Shown: positions 17,245-25,524, counted from the stretch's first letter. The stretch is 64,000 nt of DNA from Luteimonas_C sp035250245 (GCA_035250245.1 DATFFH010000057.1:29819-93818); one strand, 5' to 3'. The notes: generated by a model not told the origin, from the letters alone. Numbers and translations are program-made.

Positions 17245-17630
17245 AGGCCGTGTCCGCCGATCGGTGCGGTGGTGGCGCCGTTGCTGAAGCCGGCGATCAG
17301 CGGCTTGCCGCGCGCGATGGCCTGTTTCACCGCGGGCAGCGACAGCGAAGCCTTATGGCTGGCCTCGCTGTCCCACACTTCGGTGATCCAGATGCCGTCG
17401 GCGTCCGCCGGATCGTGCGCGACGACGTAACTCAGGCAGCCCGGCATGTCGTCGATGCCTTCCAGCAGGATTGCGACCAGTTCGTCGCGCTTGCCGGGCG
17501 CTGCGGTCATTTTGCCGATCAGTCCGTACATCATTGTTTTCTCTCCCGTGTCCGCCGCGACCGGCAGGCCCAGCGCTACGACGGCGAAAGCGCCGGCAGT
17601 CGCCAGGAAGTCGCGTCGATCGAGGCTCAT
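17241..17630 (-). CDS. Tat-exported antibiotic biosynthesis monooxygenase (ABM) domain protein
   Basis: A 129-residue protein. The N terminus MSLDRRDFLATAG is a twin-arginine signal. The rest is a single ABM/quinol-monooxygenase-like ferredoxin fold beginning YGLIGKMTAAPGKRDELVAIL and containing ITEVWDSEASHKASL. The ABM fold supports cofactor-free oxidation of quinones or binding of small aromatics; the substrate here is unknown. The ATG at 17630 is preferred over an upstream TTG. The stop TAG is formed by the edge of a family F palindrome, so the last residues may derive from repeat insertion. Confidence 0.8.
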   Translation of the reverse strand: MSLDRRDFLATAGAFAVVALGLPVAADTGEKTMMYGLIGKMTAAPGKRDELVAILLEGIDDMPGCLSYVVAHDPADADGIWITEVWDSEASHKASLSLPAVKQAIARGKPLIAGFSNGATTAPIGGHGL

Positions 17631-17742
17631 GCCCAAATGTTAACCCGCAGGCACGGCCTATCGGAGCGTCCGGGATCCATCGCGCACCGGCCGTGACGAT
17701 CGGCTACCCTGGCGGCGTTCGAAACCACCTGGGGAGGGGGAG

Positions 17743-18180
17743 ATGAACGCCGAAGCCGCAAACGCAAGACCGAAGAGTTTCTGGATCATCGCTATCGCCG
17801 CGCTGTTGTGGAACCTGATCGGCACGGCCATGTTCTACCTGCAAATCAGCATGACGCCCGAACAGATCGCCGCTTTGCCGGCCCCGCAACGCGAAGTCTG
17901 CGAGGCCACGCCGACCTGGCTGTACGGACTGTTCGGCATCGCCGTGATCGGCGGCGTGCTGGGCTCGCTGGGTTTGCTGCTCAAGAAGAAGTGGGCGGTC
18001 GTGCTGTTCTTGATTTCGCTGCTCGCGGTCGTCGCGCAAACCGTCGCCACTTTTGTCGTCACTCCGGCATGGAGCGCGTTCGGCGCGGCCGGACTGGTGA
18101 TGCCGGCGATCGTGCTAGTGATCGCCATCCTGTTGTGGCGTTATTCGCGCAAAGCCGCGGCCAGGGGTTGGCTTGGCTGA
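17743..18180 (+). CDS. Four-helix membrane protein of unknown function
   Basis: A 145-residue protein with four predicted membrane helices: about residues 12-32, 60-80, 85-107 and 113-135. A periplasmic-facing loop carries SMTPEQIAALPAPQREVCEATPTW, which recalls small proteins of Xanthomonadales annotated only as hypothetical. A GGGGAG ribosome-binding region precedes the ATG. It is followed by a strong terminator. No catalytic motif is visible and no function is assigned. Confidence 0.75.
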   Translation: MNAEAANARPKSFWIIAIAALLWNLIGTAMFYLQISMTPEQIAALPAPQREVCEATPTWLYGLFGIAVIGGVLGSLGLLLKKKWAVVLFLISLLAVVAQTVATFVVTPAWSAFGAAGLVMPAIVLVIAILLWRYSRKAAARGWLG

Positions 18181-18200
18181 AGCTCGCGCTTCGCGTAGAG

Positions 18201-18234
18201 AAAACCGCCGGCATGCCGGCGGTTTTCGTTTTTT
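18201..18234 (+). terminator. Rho-independent terminator
   Basis: AAAACCGCCGGCATGCCGGCGGTTTT is a perfect palindrome (18201-18226) followed by CGTTTTTT. It ends the 17743-18180 gene and, because the stem itself carries T residues on both strands, could also terminate the convergent barrel gene. Confidence 0.85.
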
Positions 18235-18246
18235 CGGGCTTCGGAA

Positions 18247-18783
18247 TCAGAAATCGAAGCGCACCTGCAACTGCGCCAGGTCCAGATCCAGATCTTCCAC
18301 TTCGAAACGGCTGTATTCGCCGCGCAACGCCACCTTGTCGGTGAAGCGGTATTGCAAGCCCAGGCCGTAGGTCGGATCGCTGCCGCTGTCGTCGCGGGTG
18401 CCGGTCAGGCCGGGAAGGGACTGGTCCAGATTCCAGCGCTGGAAACCTGCCTTGGCGTAGCCGGAGAACTTGTCGGTGAACGGCACAGTGCCGACTGCGG
18501 TCAGCGAGACCGAGTCCGCTTCCAGCGCGCGTCCGGTGCCGTTCGGTTCTAGCTTGCCGAAATCAGAATAGCCCGCTTCCAGGCCGAAATAACGATTGAA
18601 CTGATAGCCGGCGAAAGCCGAGAACGCGGTGTCTTCGTCGTCGTAAGCCGATTCGTCGACGAAGGATTGACCGGCGCCCACGCCCGCATAGAACCCGGGT
18701 TTGTCTTGCGCCTGCGCGCCGAGCGCGGCGGCGCCGAGGACGATGGCCAGCAACGCACGGGACAGCAGCTTGTTGTTCTTCAT
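18247..18783 (-). CDS. OmpA/OprF N-terminal-like outer-membrane beta-barrel
   Basis: A 178-residue protein with a signal peptide cleaved near AQA (residue 25) and an eight-stranded barrel. The pattern includes GFYAGVGAGQSF, FSAFAGYQFNRYFGLEAGY and a terminal QVRFDF ending in Phe, the signal for BAM-dependent assembly. AGGAG precedes the ATG at 18783. No OmpA peptidoglycan domain is present. The role is probably structural or as a small pore. Confidence 0.85.
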   Translation of the reverse strand: MKNNKLLSRALLAIVLGAAALGAQAQDKPGFYAGVGAGQSFVDESAYDDEDTAFSAFAGYQFNRYFGLEAGYSDFGKLEPNGTGRALEADSVSLTAVGTVPFTDKFSGYAKAGFQRWNLDQSLPGLTGTRDDSGSDPTYGLGLQYRFTDKVALRGEYSRFEVEDLDLDLAQLQVRFDF

Positions 18784-18966
18784 AACGACTCCTGCAAGGG
18801 ACGCCGCGCGCGAAGGGGGGAGGGAGCGCGACGGTAGGTCCATGCGACGGGCCCCGGCACGTTGCCTGGACAGCCATCGCTGCAGGAATGAAGTGGTTGC
18901 GCCGCGATGCGGGCAAAAGGCGGCGAAACAGGGATGGAATATCCCGCGAACGGGATATTGCGCCGC

Positions 18967-19194
18967 TCAGGAATGCGGCGTCTGATACGCCGTTTTGGGC
19001 GAGTCGGCGATCGCCGCTGCGCGCGATTCGACGTAAGCCATATCTTCTTCCGAGGCTTCTTGTCGGATCTCCGCGACGAATCGGTTCAGACGCTCGCGGA
19101 ATTCCTCGGGCGAAGCGGCCCGATGCTTCAGATAAGGCGCGGCCGCGGCCAGCGCGCCCAATTCGACATCCAGCTGCCGGCGGCTTTTGCTCAT
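18967..19194 (-). CDS. Small hydrophilic protein of unknown function
   Basis: A 75-residue charged, largely helical protein with no signal peptide or known motif. It starts 4 bp after the stop of the ETFPASDP-motif gene on the same strand, so the two are probably co-transcribed. The location beside several stress-type genes is the only functional hint. Confidence 0.6.
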   Translation of the reverse strand: MSKSRRQLDVELGALAAAAPYLKHRAASPEEFRERLNRFVAEIRQEASEEDMAYVESRAAAIADSPKTAYQTPHS

Positions 19195-19198
19195 CGCT

Positions 19199-19387
19199 TC
19201 AATCCGGCGCCTTGGCCGGCACGAAAGGCGACACCGGATCGCTGGCGGGGAAGGTTTCCTCCAGTGCCTCGTCGTGGTTATCGCTCTCGTGTCGTTTGCG
19301 TTCGTCGCGCTCGCGCTCGGTTTCGCGCACAGACGGTTTGCCGTCGTCGATCGGAGGATCTTTGCGATCCTGATTGGTCTTCGCCAT
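19199..19387 (-). CDS. Small protein with conserved ALEETFPASDP motif
   Basis: A 62-residue very hydrophilic protein. The central third is rich in Arg/Glu/Asp, and the end contains DEALEETFPASDPVSP. This Ser-Asp-Pro motif is recurrent in short uncharacterised proteobacterial proteins often found near stress genes (recalled, not searched). The ATG at 19387 starts at MAKTNQDR; the frame is open further upstream. It is probably cytosolic and disordered. Confidence 0.7.
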   Translation of the reverse strand: MAKTNQDRKDPPIDDGKPSVRETERERDERKRHESDNHDEALEETFPASDPVSPFVPAKAPD

Positions 19388-19504
19388 GGCGTGAATTTGC
19401 TCGCGGGCGCGGCAAACCGGCGTGAAGAACAAGACGCTCAAGACCGGTCATTCACAAGATCGAGACTATGGTCGTTTTCGGTTTTTCATGCCCCGAGGCG
19501 AATC

Positions 19505-20149
19505 ATGAATTCGGGTTTTTTCCGCAGAAACGGCCTGTCGCTGGTGCTGCTGCTCCTGTTCCTGGGCAGCTTCGCCGGACAGATCGCCAGCGGCTTCAGC
19601 GTGCTGAACGACGAACGTCTGGAACGCGGCCAGCCGCCGGTGTCGGTCCGGGAATATCTGGGCCAGGGCCAGTTCCTGTCGGCGACCTTCGAGAACTGGG
19701 AAAGCGAATTCCTGCAGATGGGGTTGTACGTGCTGCTGACCGTGCGCCTGCGCCAAGTCGGCTCGGCCGAATCGCGGCCGATGCAGGCAGAGGAGGAAAA
19801 GATCGACCCAGGCGAGAAGCCCTGGCCGGCGCGCGCCGGCGGCCTCTGGCGCAAGCTCTACGCCCATTCCTTGTCGACTGCGTTGTTGTTGCTGTTCGCG
19901 ATCGCCTTCGTCGCGCATTGGCAGGGCAGCTGGCGTCAATTCTCGGAGGAGGCCGCGGCCAAGGGCAAGATTCCGCCCGATGCGTGGTCGTACCTGGGGC
20001 AAGCCCAATTCTGGTTCGAATCCTTCCAGAACTGGCAAAGCGAGTTCCTCGCCGTGCTGTCGCTGGTGTTGCTGTCGATTTTCCTGCGCCAGGACAAATC
20101 GCCGCAATCAAAGCCGGTCGACGCGCCGCATGCGCAGACCGGCGCATAA
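19505..20149 (+). CDS. DUF6766-like membrane protein with internal duplication
   Basis: A 214-residue integral membrane protein with four predicted helices in two homologous halves. Half one contains EYLGQGQFLSATFENWESEF, half two SYLGQAQFWFESFQNWQSEF; each is bracketed by a helix before and after. The central linker (about residues 85-115) is charged. The family is uncharacterised, and the DUF number is given from memory. The neighbouring genes suggest a stress role. Confidence 0.8.
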   Translation: MNSGFFRRNGLSLVLLLLFLGSFAGQIASGFSVLNDERLERGQPPVSVREYLGQGQFLSATFENWESEFLQMGLYVLLTVRLRQVGSAESRPMQAEEEKIDPGEKPWPARAGGLWRKLYAHSLSTALLLLFAIAFVAHWQGSWRQFSEEAAAKGKIPPDAWSYLGQAQFWFESFQNWQSEFLAVLSLVLLSIFLRQDKSPQSKPVDAPHAQTGA

Positions 20150-20267
20150 GTACCGCAGCGTTTTCTTAACGCTTCAGCGAAACGCTTTCACGAAACCGTG
20201 GCGCGCGCTTCACCGCGCGGCGACGGAGAATGGTTGAAAGTCGTGTCTCCCCCAGGAGAAAGACGTC

Positions 20268-20879
20268 ATGGCCAGAAAGATCGAATACGACACCGCCCAA
20301 TTACGCGAACTCTTGCTGCAGGCGCTGGAAACCGAGCGCGGCGGCATCAAGATCTACGAGAACGCGATCCAGTCCGCGGTCAACGACGACCTGAAGAAGG
20401 AATGGCAGGAATACCTGGAAGAGACGCGCACCCACGAGAAAGTGCTGCTGAACGTGTTCTCCGAACTCGGCATCGACCCGGAAGAGCAGAGCCCGGGCCG
20501 CGCGGTCGTCGCGCACCAGGGCCAGTCCCTGGTCGCGGCGATCCAGATGGCGCGCAAGAACGCCGACGCCAACGCCGCCGAAATCGTCGCCGGCGAATGC
20601 GTGGTGCTGGCCGAAACCAAGGATCATCTGAATTGGCACTTGATCGGACATGTGGCCAAGCAAGGCACGGGTCCGGAAACGAAGATCCTGCAGGCGGCGT
20701 TCGAAGCGGTGGAGAAGGACGAAGACCATCATCTCTATCACACCACCGGATGGACCCGAGAACTGTGGATTCAATCTCTCGGTTTCCCTGCGGTGTTGCC
20801 GCCGCCGGAAGAAGTCAAGCACGTGGAATCGGCGATCGGCGCTTCCCGCGCGGAGCAGGCGCGCAACAAGATGCTGTAG
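20268..20879 (+). CDS. Ferritin-like di-iron protein
   Basis: A 203-residue four-helix bundle protein. Helix motifs ETERGGIKIYENA, EETRTHEKVLL, GECVVLAETKDHLNW and EKDEDHHLYHTTGW supply the Glu and His residues of a rubrerythrin/ferritin-like di-iron site. There is no rubredoxin domain. A strong CCAGGAG lies before the ATG. Family members scavenge peroxide or store iron; which applies here is unknown. It ends 39 bp before alkB, so shared transcription is possible and would fit oxidative and alkylation defence. Confidence 0.8.
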   Translation: MARKIEYDTAQLRELLLQALETERGGIKIYENAIQSAVNDDLKKEWQEYLEETRTHEKVLLNVFSELGIDPEEQSPGRAVVAHQGQSLVAAIQMARKNADANAAEIVAGECVVLAETKDHLNWHLIGHVAKQGTGPETKILQAAFEAVEKDEDHHLYHTTGWTRELWIQSLGFPAVLPPPEEVKHVESAIGASRAEQARNKML

Positions 20880-20918
20880 TCTCGGCAGCCCGCGGCTTGT
20901 CCGCCGCCCCTCCGACTC

Positions 20919-21515
20919 ATGACGGACCATTCGCTGTTCCCGGCTTCGGCGCTGCAGTTGACGCAAGACGCCGAGGGCGGCATCCGCTATTGGCCGGACG
21001 CCGCCGATGCGGAGACCGCCGCGCGCTGGTTCGCCGAATTGCGCGAACGGGTGCCGTGGAAATCCGAGCGCAGGCCGATGTACGACCGGGTGGTGGACGT
21101 GCCGCGCCTGCTCGCGGCCTTTCGCCTGGATGCCATTCCGGGGGATCTTCCGGCATTGGAGGAGATTGCGGCCGTAATGCGCGCACGCATCGAAGCGCCG
21201 TTCAACGCGGTCGGTCTGAATTTGTACCGGAACGGCAACGATAGCGTGGCGATGCACAACGACAAGCTGCATACGCTGACTCCGGGACAGCCGATCGCGA
21301 TCGTCTCGCTCGGTGCCCCGAGGCGCATGGATATCCGCGCCAAGGCCGCGCCGCGACGCACCCAGCGCATCGTGCTCGAACCCGGCAGTCTGTTGGCGAT
21401 GAGCCATGCTTCGCAGCTCTGCTACGAACACGGCATCCCCAAGACAAGCCAAGCGATCGGGCCGCGAATCAGCGTAGTGTGCCGCGTGCGGCCTGCGGGA
21501 CGGCTCTCCGTCTGA
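20919..21515 (+). CDS. alkB: AlkB-type Fe(II)/2-oxoglutarate DNA repair dioxygenase
   Basis: A 198-residue AlkB homologue. NLYRNGNDSVAMHND carries the first metal His and Asp (HxD), YEHGIPK carries the second His, and GPRISVVCR carries the Arg residues that hold 2-oxoglutarate. It removes 1-methyladenine and 3-methylcytosine lesions by oxidative demethylation. The protein resembles the AlkB2/3-like bacterial branch rather than E. coli AlkB. It follows the ferritin-like gene closely and converges with a cysteine hydrolase gene, 3 bp between the two stops. Confidence 0.9.
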   Translation: MTDHSLFPASALQLTQDAEGGIRYWPDAADAETAARWFAELRERVPWKSERRPMYDRVVDVPRLLAAFRLDAIPGDLPALEEIAAVMRARIEAPFNAVGLNLYRNGNDSVAMHNDKLHTLTPGQPIAIVSLGAPRRMDIRAKAAPRRTQRIVLEPGSLLAMSHASQLCYEHGIPKTSQAIGPRISVVCRVRPAGRLSV

Positions 21516-21518
21516 GCC

Positions 21519-22064
21519 TCATGCCCGCACCGAACGCGCGCTGCGCACGTCGGCGCCGAGCGCGTCCTTCATCACTGCGATCGCGCGCCGGTTGCGTTCT
21601 GCGCTCTGCGATGCGACGCAATCGCGCGGCACGATCACCTCGAACTCGTGCATGTGCGCGTCGGCCGCGGTCGCCAGAACGCAGGAGTCGCCGGCAATGC
21701 CGGTCACGACCAATCGTTGCGCGCCCAGGCGTTCCAACAATATCCGCAGCGGGGTGGCGTGGAAGGCCGAGTGCCGCGGCTTCAGCACGAAATAATCGTC
21801 GTGCTCGGGGGCCAGCAGCGCCGCGATCTGCGCGCCCGGCGCGCCTTCGCGGCTGCAGATCGCCACAAGCTGCCTGAAATCGGATTGCCACTGGGTAAAG
21901 TTGTCGTTGATATAGACCGCCGGCACGCCGCGCGGCTTCAACCGCGCCTTGAGCGCGGCGATCCGCCTCGCCGCCGGCAAGGCGGCGCGCCGCAAGGACG
22001 CCGCACCGGCGAAATCGAAGGGATTGATCATGTCGATGATCAGCAGCGCGGATGTCTGCGGCAT
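21519..22064 (-). CDS. Isochorismatase-family cysteine hydrolase
   Basis: A 181-residue hydrolase with the family's triad: Asp in ALLIIDMIN, Lys in VLKPRHSAF and Cys in GIAGDSCVLATA. Relatives hydrolyse isochorismate, nicotinamide, peroxyureidoacrylate or other amides, and the sequence does not decide among them. The ATG at 22064 gives the canonical N terminus. It is divergent from the DUF3182 gene with about 100 bp between. Confidence 0.85.
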   Translation of the reverse strand: MPQTSALLIIDMINPFDFAGAASLRRAALPAARRIAALKARLKPRGVPAVYINDNFTQWQSDFRQLVAICSREGAPGAQIAALLAPEHDDYFVLKPRHSAFHATPLRILLERLGAQRLVVTGIAGDSCVLATAADAHMHEFEVIVPRDCVASQSAERNRRAIAVMKDALGADVRSARSVRA

Positions 22065-22163
22065 GGCGTCGGTTCCTCTCCACCGCCAGCAGAACATCGC
22101 ACCGGTGGCGGCGGCGTGAACCGCTTCACGGAGGCGTGATCCTCGCTGCACGAGCATGTCCGC

Positions 22164-23285
22164 ATGGAGACGAGCGCGCCCGGCGACCGTTCGGTGGTGC
22201 TGTTGGTGACGGATGCCGACAACGATCCGCACGGCCACGATCACCGAACCCGCATCGCGATGGCCGAGCGCTTGGCTGTGTTGCGCGGCGAGGCTTATGC
22301 CGGCGTGTTCGACCCGTCCGTGGATTACGGCGCCACGCCGTACTTCGTACCCGATTGCACTTTGCCGAGCGAGCAGGCCGCGACGCTCGGCATTCGCGAC
22401 GTGGACGATCTGTTCGGCGGCGTGGTGCCGCACGCTTTCCTCGGCAACAAGACCATCAGCCACCCCGCGATCGGACCGAATGCGGCGGCGCCTGCGGGAT
22501 GGTCGGCTCGCCTGGCCGATCGCTTGGGAGATGCGGTATTGCCGGGATATTCGGCGTTCGCATACGAAGACGCCCGCGCAGCTGGACGACGCTTGTTGGA
22601 AGGCGGGCGGGTCCGGGTTAAATCGCCGCTCGGCATCGGCGGCGGTGGTCAGGCGGTCGTGACCAACGCCGACGAATTGGAGGTGGCTTTGCGCGAAGCG
22701 GGCGAATCCGAAATGCCCGAGCACGGTGTGGTGCTCGAGCGCGATCTGTTCGATCCGATCACCTACAGCGTCGGCACCCTGCGCTTGTGCGGGGCGTGCT
22801 TCTCCTATTACGGCACCCAGCTCTTGGTGGAGGATCGTGCCGGAAACGCAGTGTACGGCGGTTCCGAACTCGTGGTCGTGCGCGGCGGCTTCGATGCCTT
22901 GGAAAATCTGGAAGCAACGCAGGCCGCGCTCACGGCCGTGCATTTGGCCGCACGCTACGACGCGGCGGTTTCGGCCGAATTCCCAGGCTTTTTCGCTTCG
23001 CGCCGTAATTACGACGTGGCAGCCGGCGCGGATAGCCAGGGCAGGGAGCATATCGGCGTGCTGGAACAGTCGTGGCGGATCGGTGGCGCGACACCGGCTG
23101 AATTGGCTGCGGTGCGGATGCTGGTCGCCGAACCGGATCTGGATTGGGTGGCGGCCTCCACGCATGAAACACACCGTCCCCAAGCACCGCCGCCCGGTGC
23201 GGATGTGCATTTCCATGATCCGAGCCGCGAAGACGGGCCGGTGCTGAAATATTCGTTGGTGCGCAAGCATGGACATACGGCTTGA
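22164..23285 (+). CDS. DUF3182 family protein (ATP-grasp-like)
   Basis: A 373-residue protein. The middle contains VKSPLGIGGGGQAVV, a Gly-rich loop like that of ATP-grasp enzymes, then VVLERDLFDPITYSVGTLRL and later LVEDRAGNAVYGGSELVVVRGG. An N-terminal region has PYFVPDCTLPSEQA. The assignment to DUF3182 rests on recognition. Function is unknown; an ATP-dependent ligase is plausible. The ATG is followed by a short variable N terminus. The stop overlaps the next gene's start by 17 bp, indicating translational coupling with the hydrolase. Confidence 0.75.
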   Translation: METSAPGDRSVVLLVTDADNDPHGHDHRTRIAMAERLAVLRGEAYAGVFDPSVDYGATPYFVPDCTLPSEQAATLGIRDVDDLFGGVVPHAFLGNKTISHPAIGPNAAAPAGWSARLADRLGDAVLPGYSAFAYEDARAAGRRLLEGGRVRVKSPLGIGGGGQAVVTNADELEVALREAGESEMPEHGVVLERDLFDPITYSVGTLRLCGACFSYYGTQLLVEDRAGNAVYGGSELVVVRGGFDALENLEATQAALTAVHLAARYDAAVSAEFPGFFASRRNYDVAAGADSQGREHIGVLEQSWRIGGATPAELAAVRMLVAEPDLDWVAASTHETHRPQAPPPGADVHFHDPSREDGPVLKYSLVRKHGHTA

Positions 23286-24066
23286 GAAAATCGAGATCGC
23301 GGTCGACGACGAACGCATCCGGGGCACGGCGCTGTGGCCGCCGCGGCGTTTGCCGGGCGTGCTGTTCGTGCATGGCTGGGGCGGCAGCCAGCAGCACGAT
23401 CTGACCCGGGCGCGCGAAGCGGCGGGCTTGGGTTGCGTCTGCCTGACCTTCGATCTGCGTGGCCACGAGGACACCGCAGCGCAGTGGGAAACGGTAAGCC
23501 GCGAACTGAACCTGCGCGACTTGCTGGCGGCTTACGACCGCCTGGCGGCGCATCCTGCGGTCGATCGTTCCGCGATCGCCGTGGTCGGCATCAGCTACGG
23601 CGGTTATCTCGCCGCGATCCTGACCACGCTGCGTCCCGTGCGCTGGCTGGCGCTGCGCTCGGCCGCGCTATACAAGGACGCGGATTGGGAATCGCCCAAG
23701 CGCAAGTTGAATCTGGATCCGGACCTGCCGGACTACCGCCGGCGCCCGATCGACGCACAGGACAACCGCGCCTTGCGCGCGGCGGCGGAATTCCGCGGAG
23801 ATGCATTGCTGGTCGAGGCCGAGCGCGACGTGGTGGTGCCGCACCAGACGACCGAGAACTACCGCAAGGCCTTCGCCCACACCCGTTCGTTGACCTCGCG
23901 CGTGCTGGCCGATGCGGACCACGCGCTGTCGAGCAAGCAAGCGCAGAAGGACTACACCGGGGTGCTGATCAAGTGGCTGACCGAAATGATCGTCGGTGCG
24001 CGCGAACAGGCGGCCAAGACGCAGGTGGAGGAGAACAAAAAAAGCGAAACCCGTAGCCCGGGTTGA
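23269..24066 (+). CDS. Alpha/beta hydrolase coupled to DUF3182 gene
   Basis: A 265-residue cytosolic hydrolase of the dipeptidyl-peptidase/BAAT-like type. FVHGWGGSQQH supplies the oxyanion loop, GISYGGYLAA the nucleophilic Ser, AERDVVVP the acid region and DADHAL the His. It starts inside the end of the DUF3182 frame, so the pair is probably one functional unit. The last residues (ETRSPG) and the TGA are provided by a family F palindrome, so the original C terminus was probably altered by its insertion. Confidence 0.85.
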   Translation: MDIRLEKIEIAVDDERIRGTALWPPRRLPGVLFVHGWGGSQQHDLTRAREAAGLGCVCLTFDLRGHEDTAAQWETVSRELNLRDLLAAYDRLAAHPAVDRSAIAVVGISYGGYLAAILTTLRPVRWLALRSAALYKDADWESPKRKLNLDPDLPDYRRRPIDAQDNRALRAAAEFRGDALLVEAERDVVVPHQTTENYRKAFAHTRSLTSRVLADADHALSSKQAQKDYTGVLIKWLTEMIVGAREQAAKTQVEENKKSETRSPG

Positions 24067-24135
24067 GCGCAGCGATACCCGGGGGACACGCCGCAACTCG
24101 CCCCCGGGTATCGCTGCGCTCAATCCGGGCTACGG
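24052..24135. repeat. Compound inverted repeat, family F
   Basis: GTAGCCCGGGTTGAGCGCAG with its inverse ending CCGGGCTAC. It overlaps the last codons of the alpha/beta hydrolase and ends just before the stop of the convergent zinc-ribbon gene. Confidence 0.85.
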
Positions 24136-24136
24136 T

Positions 24137-24370
24137 TCATACGCGGTCGTCGATGCCGACGATGCCGGATTTCTTCGCGCAATGCGCGCAGCAGTAGAAC
24201 TTGCCGGCATGCTCGGCGCCGTGTCCGACGATCGCGCAGCCGCAATGCTCGCAACGCGGAGCGAAGGCGTGGATCGCGCATTCGAAGGAATCGAAAGTGC
24301 CTTCGCGATCGCCTCGCACGATCTTGAAGGCCTTGTCGTAATCGTTGCCGCAAACGTCGCAGGTCGCCAT
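24137..24370 (-). CDS. Small zinc-ribbon-type protein
   Basis: A 77-residue protein with a regular Cys/His pattern: CDVCGNDY at the start, FECAIHAF, CEHCGCAIVGH, and FYCCAHCAKK. These could bind two zinc ions. Similar small proteins are common in proteobacteria with no defined role; some are called prokaryotic metallothionein-like. It lies 16 bp after the SDR gene on the same strand, so co-expression is likely. Confidence 0.8.
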   Translation of the reverse strand: MATCDVCGNDYDKAFKIVRGDREGTFDSFECAIHAFAPRCEHCGCAIVGHGAEHAGKFYCCAHCAKKSGIVGIDDRV

Positions 24371-24386
24371 GGGCGTCTCCTCTTGG

Positions 24387-25391
24387 TCAGCCGCGCGGTC
24401 CGCCCATCACCGGCAGGACGATGCCGCTGATGTAGGCAGCGGTGACCGGCGAAGCCAGGAACACATAGGCGGGCGAAATCTCTTCGGGCTGCGCGGGCCT
24501 TCCCATGTCGCTGTCCTGGCCGAATTCGGCGATTTGCTCCGCGGTCTGGTCGGCCGGGTTGAGCGGGGTCCACACCGGCCCCGGCGCCACCGCGTTCACC
24601 CGGATCCCGCGCGGCAGCAGATTGCTGGCGAGCGATTTGGTGAACGCGTGGATCGCACCCTTGGTGGCCGAATAGTCGAGCAGATGCTTGCTGCCGAAGA
24701 TGCCGGTCTCCGAGCCGGTGTTGATGATGCTCGCGCCCTTGCCCAGATGCGGCAGCGCGGCGCGGGACATGTGGATGTATCCGCCGATGTTGGTCTGCAG
24801 GGTTTCCTGCAGATGCGCGTCGCTCAGGTCCTCCAGTCTCTCCAGGTGCTGCTGGAAAGCCGCGTTGTTGACCAGGATGTCGAGCCGCCCGAACGCATCG
24901 ACGGTTTCGCGCACGGCGCGTTCGCAGAAATCGGGGTCCTTCACGTCGCCGGCGATGACGATGCACCGGCGCCCCTCGTCTTCTACGCAACGGCGCGTGG
25001 TTTCGGCATCCTTTTGCTCGTCCAGATGCAGTACGGCCACGTCCGCGCCTTCGCGCGCGAACAGCACGGCGACGGCGCGACCGATGCCGGAGTCGCCGCC
25101 GGTCACGATCGCGGCCATGCCTTCGAGCTTGCCGCTGCCTTTGTAATCGGGCGCCTGGAAGCGCGGTTGCGGCCGCAAGGCGTGCTCGTTGCCGGGTTTG
25201 GCCAGATGCTGCCGCGGCAAAGGATTCTGCGGCTGGCGGCGCACGCCCGCCTGCACCGCTTTCGCGGATTTTTTCTTGCCCGCTGACCGTTCCGCGATCG
25301 CGTCTGCGCGTTTCTGGATGGCGCGTTGCTTGGAGACGGTGCGCGCCGGCGTGGCGGCACGTTTTGCAGCGGTCTTTTTCTTAGTGGCCAT
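24387..25391 (-). CDS. SDR-family oxidoreductase with Lys-rich N-terminal extension
   Basis: A 334-residue protein. Residues 1-48 are Lys/Ala/Arg-rich, like histone-H1-type tails; residues about 90-334 are a classical short-chain dehydrogenase with VTGGDSGIGRA (cofactor loop), NNAAF, and YSATK (catalytic Tyr-Lys). The closest types are the YhdF/YghA stress-inducible oxidoreductases, including the PQNPLPRQHLAKPGNE-like conserved lead-in. Substrate unknown. The basic tail might bind DNA or polyphosphate; this is speculation. Confidence 0.88.
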   Translation of the reverse strand: MATKKKTAAKRAATPARTVSKQRAIQKRADAIAERSAGKKKSAKAVQAGVRRQPQNPLPRQHLAKPGNEHALRPQPRFQAPDYKGSGKLEGMAAIVTGGDSGIGRAVAVLFAREGADVAVLHLDEQKDAETTRRCVEDEGRRCIVIAGDVKDPDFCERAVRETVDAFGRLDILVNNAAFQQHLERLEDLSDAHLQETLQTNIGGYIHMSRAALPHLGKGASIINTGSETGIFGSKHLLDYSATKGAIHAFTKSLASNLLPRGIRVNAVAPGPVWTPLNPADQTAEQIAEFGQDSDMGRPAQPEEISPAYVFLASPVTAAYISGIVLPVMGGPRG

Positions 25392-25476
25392 GCTGCTGCC
25401 TCGATGCGGCGATACGTACGATCCTAAAAGCGATGGCGTACACGGGGGGTGGAGAAGAGCGGTGACCCGAAAACAG

Positions 25477-25499
25477 GAAGCGCCCGCGAGGGGCGCTTC
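25477..25499 (-). terminator. Rho-independent terminator of the 53-residue protein gene
   Basis: GAAGCGCCC and GGGCGCTTC form a perfect 9-bp stem with a 5-base loop; on the minus strand it is followed by CTGTTTTCG. It lies 26 bp beyond the stop at 25525. Confidence 0.75.
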
Positions 25500-25524
25500 A
25501 TGGCGTTAATGCCGGGTGAGGAAG

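Noticed and set aside
18967..19387. Toxin-antitoxin pair
   Set aside because: Both proteins are small and adjacent, but neither shows a toxin fold or DNA-binding antitoxin motif, and one has the ETFPASDP motif of another family.
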